Positions 33,570 through 37,606 of a DNA stretch of 37,606 nt are shown here, one piece after another (position 1 is the stretch's first letter; every line of letters starts with the position of its first letter). The translations under genes were made by a program, and so were the position numbers. The notes beneath the pieces were generated by a model. It searched no databases. It had not been told where the DNA came from and worked only from the letters and a program-made list of their open reading frames with translations. This DNA is from Candidatus Eisenbergiella merdipullorum (GTDB taxonomy: Bacteria; Bacillota; Clostridia; Lachnospirales; Lachnospiraceae): positions 1 to 37,606 of the forward strand of contig DWYY01000063.1 in assembly GCA_019118445.1 (NCBI GenBank). Direction: 5' to 3'.

Positions 33570-33720
33570 TTGCACTTACAGGGAAGCTATGCTAAAATAA
33601 AAAAGCTGTTTACAGAAACCGGACAGCAGTGTCCCGGCGGATGCCGGGAAGGTCCGCTCCGGCGGATCAGTGGATGAGAACGAAATAAGCAACTGGAAAA
33701 AATAGAAGAGGTGAAAGATC
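33570..33720 (+). promoter_or_regulatory. rpmE promoter and structured leader
   Basis: TTGCAC (33570-33575), 17-nt spacer, TAAAAT (33593-33598). The leader of about 115 nt contains a stem CCCGGC/GCCGGG (33633-33648) and a second short stem TCCG/CGGA just after it. Ribosomal protein L31 leaders with autoregulatory RNA motifs are known in Firmicutes; whether this matches cannot be told by eye. Confidence 0.5.
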
Positions 33721-33933
33721 ATGAAAGAAGGACTGCATCCTGCGTATTATCAGGCAACCGTAACCTGCAACTGCGGCAACACGTTTGTAACGGGCTCCAC
33801 CAAGCCGGAGCTGCACGTGGAAGTATGTTCCAAGTGCCATTCATTCTACACCGGCCAGCAGAAAGCTGCTCAGGCCCGTGGACGTATTGATAAGTTCAAC
33901 AGAAAGTACGGCATGGGAACGAGCGAGGACTGA
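33721..33933 (+). CDS. rpmE: 50S ribosomal protein L31, zinc-binding type
   Basis: 70 residues. [20 protein letters not shown] with Cys16, Cys18, Cys36 and Cys39 is the zinc-binding (type A, C+) form. [20 protein letters not shown] is the conserved C-terminal part. A short leader with its own promoter separates it from rho. A strong terminator follows. Confidence 0.97.
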   Translation: MKEGLHPAYYQATVTCNCGNTFVTGSTKPELHVEVCSKCHSFYTGQQKAAQARGRIDKFNRKYGMGTSED

Positions 33934-33965
33934 GAACAGGAATAAGAAGACGGAGAGGATCATCC

Positions 33966-34010
33966 GTGAAAAAAGGTTGAGGTGTAATAATCTCAACCTT
34001 CTTTTTTCAC
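33966..34010 (+). terminator. Strong terminator after rpmE
   Basis: Stem GTGAAAAAAGGTTGAG with CTCAACCTTCTTTTTTCAC, one small bulge, loop of about 10 nt, and an embedded T-tract. The long A-T pairing makes it effective in either direction. Confidence 0.9.
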
Positions 34011-34060
34011 AGAAAATCCATCTGCACTGACGCGCGTCAGAACTGCAGCGGAGGAACGGA

Positions 34061-35044
34061 ATGGGAAAGAAGAAATGCGGACACTATTCTGGGATCGGCG
34101 GACAGGCCGTCCTGGAAGGCGTCATGATGAAAAATAAAGAGGAATATGCCGTATCAGTGCGAAAGCCGGACGGAGGGATCGAGACAAAGAAGGAAAAATA
34201 TGAAGGCATCCTGAGTGGCAGGAAGATCACGAAGCTGCCTTTTATCAGGGGTGTGTTCAATTTCATAGATTCCATGGTGCTTGGCATGCAGACGCTCACT
34301 TGGTCCGCCAGCTTTTATGAGGATGAGGAAGCAGAGGAAACGAAGGCGGACGCGGCACTGGATAAGGTTACAAAGGGAAACGGGGAAAAGCTTCTCATGG
34401 GTCTGACGGTAGCTTTTTCCATCGTGCTGGCGGTGGCGATCTTCATCGCCCTGCCCTTCGGGATCAGCCTCCTGTTCCAGCGTTTCATCCGGAATGCGTC
34501 CCTGCTCGCCATCCTGGAAGGCGTGGTAAGGCTTGTGATCTTCCTGATCTATGTGGCTGCCATCGCTTCCATGAAGGATATCCGCCGGGTCTACCAGTAC
34601 CATGGCGCAGAACATAAGTGCATCAACTGCGTGGAGCATGGGAAGGAACTGAACGTGAAAAATGTGATGAAAAGCTCCAGGTTCCACAAACGCTGCGGGA
34701 CCAGTTTTTTGCTGTTTGTGGTCCTGATCAGCATCCTGCTGTTCATGTTCATCCGGGTGGATAATCCGCTTCTGCGGCTGGGGCTTCGTATTCTGCTCAT
34801 CCCCGTGGTCGCCGGCATTTCCTATGAGGTGCTGCGCCTTGCGGGCAGAACGGATAATCCGCTTATCAATCTGATCTCCCGGCCCGGTCTGTGGCTGCAG
34901 CGGCTGACTACCAGGGAGCCGGACGAGAGCATGGTCGAGGTGGCGATCGCTTCGGTGGAGGCTGTGTTTGACTGGAAAGCCTATCTGAAAGATGAGTTCG
35001 GCTATGCAGGTGAGGATGATGCCATGGAGGGCAGCCCGTCATGA
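34061..35044 (+). CDS. DUF1385 family membrane protein
   Basis: 327 residues. SGIGGQAVLEGVMMKNKE at the N-terminus, RGVFNFIDSMVLGMQTL, and YQYHGAEHKCINCVEHGKEL with RFHKRCGTSF are the family's signature blocks. There are four hydrophobic segments: about residues 108-132, 150-170, 217-236 and 243-260. Conserved His and Cys residues suggest metal binding; the function is not established. ATG 34061 follows GGAGG. The end overlaps the prmC start by 4 nt (ATGA), and the DUF1385-prmC-prfA order is common in Clostridia, hinting at a link with translation termination. Confidence 0.93.
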   Translation: MGKKKCGHYSGIGGQAVLEGVMMKNKEEYAVSVRKPDGGIETKKEKYEGILSGRKITKLPFIRGVFNFIDSMVLGMQTLTWSASFYEDEEAEETKADAALDKVTKGNGEKLLMGLTVAFSIVLAVAIFIALPFGISLLFQRFIRNASLLAILEGVVRLVIFLIYVAAIASMKDIRRVYQYHGAEHKCINCVEHGKELNVKNVMKSSRFHKRCGTSFLLFVVLISILLFMFIRVDNPLLRLGLRILLIPVVAGISYEVLRLAGRTDNPLINLISRPGLWLQRLTTREPDESMVEVAIASVEAVFDWKAYLKDEFGYAGEDDAMEGSPS

Positions 35045-35871
35045 CATACGCGGAAATTTACCGGTCCGGCAGGGAAGCGCTGGAGGCGGCGGGGATCGGT
35101 GAAGCGGAGCTGGACGCCCGGCTTCTGCTTGAGGCGGTCTGCCATACATCAAGAAATGATCTGCTGGTGCATGGCGACCGGGAGATTACAGAGGAGCAGG
35201 AGAAGCAGTATCAGGGCTGGATCGCCCTTCGCGCCTCTCATATTCCCCTTCAGCATATCACCGGGGTCCAGGAGTTCATGGGATTGGAATTTCTGGTAAA
35301 TGAGGACGTGCTCATTCCAAGACAGGATACGGAGATCCTGGTAGAAGAGGTGCTCCGGGAGTTGACGGACGGCAGCAGCATCCTGGACCTGTGCACCGGT
35401 TCCGGATGCATTCTGTTAAGCCTGCTTCGTTTCTCCAACGACTGCGTGGGCGTTGGAAGTGATATTTCAGAAAAAGCGCTTACTATTGCCCGAAAAAACG
35501 CGGACCGGCTGGGACTTCATGCAAAGTTCCTGTGCGGGGATCTGTTTGAAAGGGTGGAGGGAAAATATGATTTCATCGTATCCAATCCGCCCTATATTGC
35601 GTCCGGAGAGATTGACGGGCTGATGGAGGAGGTCCGCCTGCATGAACCGTTATCCGCCCTGGACGGACATGAGGACGGTCTTTTCTTTTACCGTAGGATC
35701 ATAAAAGAATGCGGGGACTATCTGAAGCGCGGCGGCAGCCTTTATCTGGAGATTGGCTGGGATCAGGGAAATGCTGTGAAAGCCATGATGGAGGGAGCCG
35801 GTTTTCATGAAGTACGCGTCACAAAGGATTATGCAGAGCTTGACCGGGTGGTGAGCGGCGTCTGGTTTTAG
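35041..35871 (+). CDS. prmC: Peptide chain release factor N5-glutamine methyltransferase
   Basis: 276 residues. Methylates the GGQ glutamine of release factors. Visible: the helical N-terminal domain, LIPRQDTEILVEEVL, SAM loop LDLCTGSGCI and the NPPY catalytic motif (residues 182-185, SNPPYIASGEI). Translationally coupled to the DUF1385 gene by an ATGA overlap. Its main substrate, RF1, is encoded 82 bp downstream. Confidence 0.97.
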   Translation: MTYAEIYRSGREALEAAGIGEAELDARLLLEAVCHTSRNDLLVHGDREITEEQEKQYQGWIALRASHIPLQHITGVQEFMGLEFLVNEDVLIPRQDTEILVEEVLRELTDGSSILDLCTGSGCILLSLLRFSNDCVGVGSDISEKALTIARKNADRLGLHAKFLCGDLFERVEGKYDFIVSNPPYIASGEIDGLMEEVRLHEPLSALDGHEDGLFFYRRIIKECGDYLKRGGSLYLEIGWDQGNAVKAMMEGAGFHEVRVTKDYAELDRVVSGVWF

Positions 35872-35953
35872 CGCTTTGGGGCAGGCTGTCTGCAGTCTGG
35901 CAGAGGGTGATGGGAACCGGAACATTTTTTGAAAAGAAAGGTTGTGAAGATAG

Positions 35954-37027
35954 ATGTTTGACAGACTGGAGGACCTGCTCCGCCGTTATGAGGAGATCAT
36001 GAACGAACTGAATGAGCCTGACGTAACGGCCAATCAGGAGCGTTTCCGCGCGCTGATGAAGGAGCAGAGCGATCTGACGCCCATTGTGGAGGCATATCGG
36101 GAATATAAAAAGGCAAAGCAGGACGAAGAGGACAGCCTTGCCATGCTGGAGGAAGAAAACGACGAGGAGATGCGGGAGCTCCTGAAGGAGGAGCATACAG
36201 AAGCGAAGAAACGGATCGAAGAGCTGGAGCAGGAGCTGAAGATCCTTCTTCTGCCGAAGGACCCTAACGATGATAAGAACGTCATTGTGGAGATCCGCGC
36301 CGGTGCAGGCGGAGACGAAGCGGCTCTGTTTGCTGCCGAGATATACCGTATGTATGTGAAATATGCGGAGCGCAGACACTGGAAGGTGGAAACTGTCAGC
36401 GCGGATGAGATCGGCATCGGGGGCATGAAGGAGGTTACTTTCATGGTCACCGGAAAGGGAGCCTATTCCCGCCTGAAATATGAAAGCGGCGTGCATCGTG
36501 TCCAGCGTGTGCCGGAAACTGAGTCCGGCGGCAGGATCCATACATCTACCATCACCGTTGCGGTCATGCCGGAGGCGGAGGATGTGGATGTGGTCATCGA
36601 TGAGAAGGACATCCGCATCGATGTGATGCGCGCCTCCGGAAACGGCGGCCAGTGCGTCAATACCACAGATTCCGCAGTGCGTCTGACCCACTACCCTACC
36701 GGGATCGTGGTGTACAGCCAGACTGAAAAGTCCCAGCTTCAGAACAAGGCCAAAGCCTTTGCCCTCCTGCGCGCCAAGCTGTACGATATTGAGCAGCAGA
36801 AGGCGCACGACGCGGAGGCGGAGATGCGCCGCAGCCAGATCGGCACCGGCGACCGTTCCGAGAAGATCCGCACCTACAATTTTCCCCAGGGCCGGGTGAC
36901 CGACCATCGGATCAAACTTACTCTGTATAAGCTCGATGACATCATGAACGGCGACATCGACGAGCTCCTCGACAGCCTCATCGCCGCAGATCAGGCCGCG
37001 AAGCTGGCGAAGATGGGGGAAGTGTGA
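35954..37027 (+). CDS. prfA: Peptide chain release factor 1
   Basis: 357 residues. Recognises UAA and UAG and triggers peptidyl-tRNA hydrolysis. Visible: coiled-coil N-terminal domain (to about residue 100), the stop-codon tripeptide P-x-T as Pro187-Glu188-Thr189 in [18 protein letters not shown], and the GGQ at residues 231-233 within [16 protein letters not shown]. Length is standard. ATG 35954 is preceded by only a weak AAAGG. It ends the rho-to-prfA cluster. RF1 reads UAG, the codon that interrupts the membrane gene at 24616. Confidence 0.97.
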   Translation: MFDRLEDLLRRYEEIMNELNEPDVTANQERFRALMKEQSDLTPIVEAYREYKKAKQDEEDSLAMLEEENDEEMRELLKEEHTEAKKRIEELEQELKILLLPKDPNDDKNVIVEIRAGAGGDEAALFAAEIYRMYVKYAERRHWKVETVSADEIGIGGMKEVTFMVTGKGAYSRLKYESGVHRVQRVPETESGGRIHTSTITVAVMPEAEDVDVVIDEKDIRIDVMRASGNGGQCVNTTDSAVRLTHYPTGIVVYSQTEKSQLQNKAKAFALLRAKLYDIEQQKAHDAEAEMRRSQIGTGDRSEKIRTYNFPQGRVTDHRIKLTLYKLDDIMNGDIDELLDSLIAADQAAKLAKMGEV

Positions 37028-37563
37028 AACGGTCTGATCTGCTGCTCAGAGCCGCCTGGCCTGATGCGGCATGGGAAGATTTTGAGTACTGGATGAAGCA
37101 GGACAGGAAAACCATGAAACGTATTCTCCAATGATTAAAGGATATAGACCGTAATGGATATGATGGTATACGGACAAAACTGAGTTCCGGGGGAATTTTA
37201 TCATGAAGAAAACACAGAGCTGGAGGGGCCGCTTTACAGCAGCTTCTCCAGCTCTGTGTTCAGTTTCCTTTTCATTTGCTCCAGCTCATCCTAAGAGGGG
37301 CGAAAATCCGGGTCTGTTCGATCCGCTGGCAGACACCGCAGGTGCAGTCCCTCAAAAAGGAGTGTTTCTGTAACGGATCGATCTGTGATACAGCAGACAT
37401 GTGGGAATTCTCCTTTCAGGATGATTTTGAGTCTGAATCTGATTATCTTGCTTACATGATAATCCATCGAAGCCAAAGATACAAGCTTTCAACAAAATTA
37501 TGTTGTACTTTAAAATCCCGGGCTCTATAATAATGATGATATTCGGATGAAGGGGAGTGATAC
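37028..37563. other. Degraded stretch after prfA: toxin relic and a long inverted repeat
   Basis: Holds a YoeB-like relic (below) and a perfect 15-bp inverted repeat AACACAGAGCTGGAG/CTCCAGCTCTGTGTT (37211-37225 and 37246-37260). On the minus strand, a short frame ending LNTELEKLL and TAA runs into this repeat, which would then be followed by TTTTC, a terminator-like arrangement. A plus-strand frame at about 37350-37480 (containing FQDDFESESDYLAYMI) has natural composition but no start or recognised family. Most of this looks like gene remnants. Confidence 0.5.
37051..37197 (+). pseudogene. Relic of a Txe/YoeB-type toxin
   Basis: Frame from 37051 reads AAWPDAAWEDFEYWMKQDRK then TMKRILQ, a TGA at 37132-37134, then LKDIDRNGYDGI. 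This follows the opening of Txe/YoeB mRNA interferases (W-x-D-Y-x-Y-W, then K-R-I-N, L-I-K-D-I-x-R, G-I-G-K-P-E). The stop replaces the residue after the Asn-like position, the GKPE and catalytic C-terminal parts are missing, and no start codon or antitoxin gene is seen upstream. Dead copy. Confidence 0.6.
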
Positions 37564-37606
37564 ATGATGAAAAAATATCTTGCTGTTCTGATTGGACTTG
37601 CGGCAG
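37564..37606 (+). CDS. N-terminus of an exported protein, cut by the window edge
   Basis: ATG at 37564 (or 37567), preceded by AAGGGGAG. The 14 visible codons give MMKKYLAVLIGLAA, the start of a signal peptide. Nothing more can be said. Confidence 0.55.
   Translation, partial: MMKKYLAVLIGLAA

Noticed and set aside
35819-36907. 362-codon minus-strand frame
   Set aside because: Antisense to prfA, which carries GGQ and P-x-T motifs.
1-37606. Search for tRNA, rRNA and complete insertion sequences
   Set aside because: No tRNA-like cloverleaf ends, rRNA blocks, or transposase with terminal inverted repeats were recognised by eye; a covariance-model scan could still find something small.

Overview
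The window looks like a chromosome segment from a Clostridia bacterium, most likely a Lachnospiraceae member. The reasons are the AddA/AddB helicase-nuclease pair, a Rho factor with a long N-terminal insertion, the order rho-rpmE-DUF1385-prmC-prfA, a DUF4364 protein, and two Lachnospiraceae-type Rpn family (PD-(D/E)XK) proteins. This placement rests on recognising protein families by eye; no search was run. No rRNA, tRNA, CRISPR array or classical insertion sequence is visible.

Layout. (1) 1-6212: two nearly identical Rpn family copies in direct orientation, the first cut by the window edge and the second a pseudogene. They flank an AT-rich glycyl radical enzyme module: enzyme and activase on the minus strand, and a divergent AraC regulator. 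(2) 6213-6732: a gene-free stretch with a 211-bp-period repeat carrying a conserved hairpin and two terminators. (3) 6733-8366: an MFS permease and a small membrane protein. (4) 8465-16092: a coding remnant, then addB and addA. (5) 16242-19143: a cyclopropane-fatty-acid-synthase-like enzyme, a short FeoB-associated-type peptide behind a metal-regulator-like operator, and a minus-strand trio (GPP34-like protein, MerR-like regulator, 77-residue conserved protein). (6) 19464-21466: a GNAT acetyltransferase and rarA. (7) 21522-26400: an AT-rich accessory run of three lipoproteins (one RCC1-like) and two membrane proteins, one interrupted by a single amber codon. (8) 26498-29086: minus-strand operon of malic enzyme, a YhcC-type radical SAM protein and a DUF4364 protein. 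(9) 29320-31307: KDPG aldolase fused to a VOC-like domain, plus KDG kinase. (10) 31712-37027: rho, rpmE, DUF1385, prmC and prfA. (11) 37028-37606: a degraded YoeB-like toxin, hairpins, and the first codons of an exported protein.

How the genes work together. AddAB and RarA serve double-strand-break and fork repair. Eda and KdgK are the last two steps of 2-keto-3-deoxygluconate breakdown to pyruvate and glyceraldehyde-3-phosphate, and the divergent malic enzyme also makes pyruvate. PrmC methylates the GGQ glutamine of RF1, encoded next door. The glycyl radical enzyme, its activase and the AraC regulator form a self-contained anaerobic catabolic module of unknown substrate.

The points most worth a second look are the Rho insertion (six octad repeats followed by a Q/N-rich tract), the Rpn repeats bracketing the glycyl radical module, the lipoprotein/membrane cluster with its amber-interrupted gene, and the tandem structured repeat downstream of the second Rpn copy.
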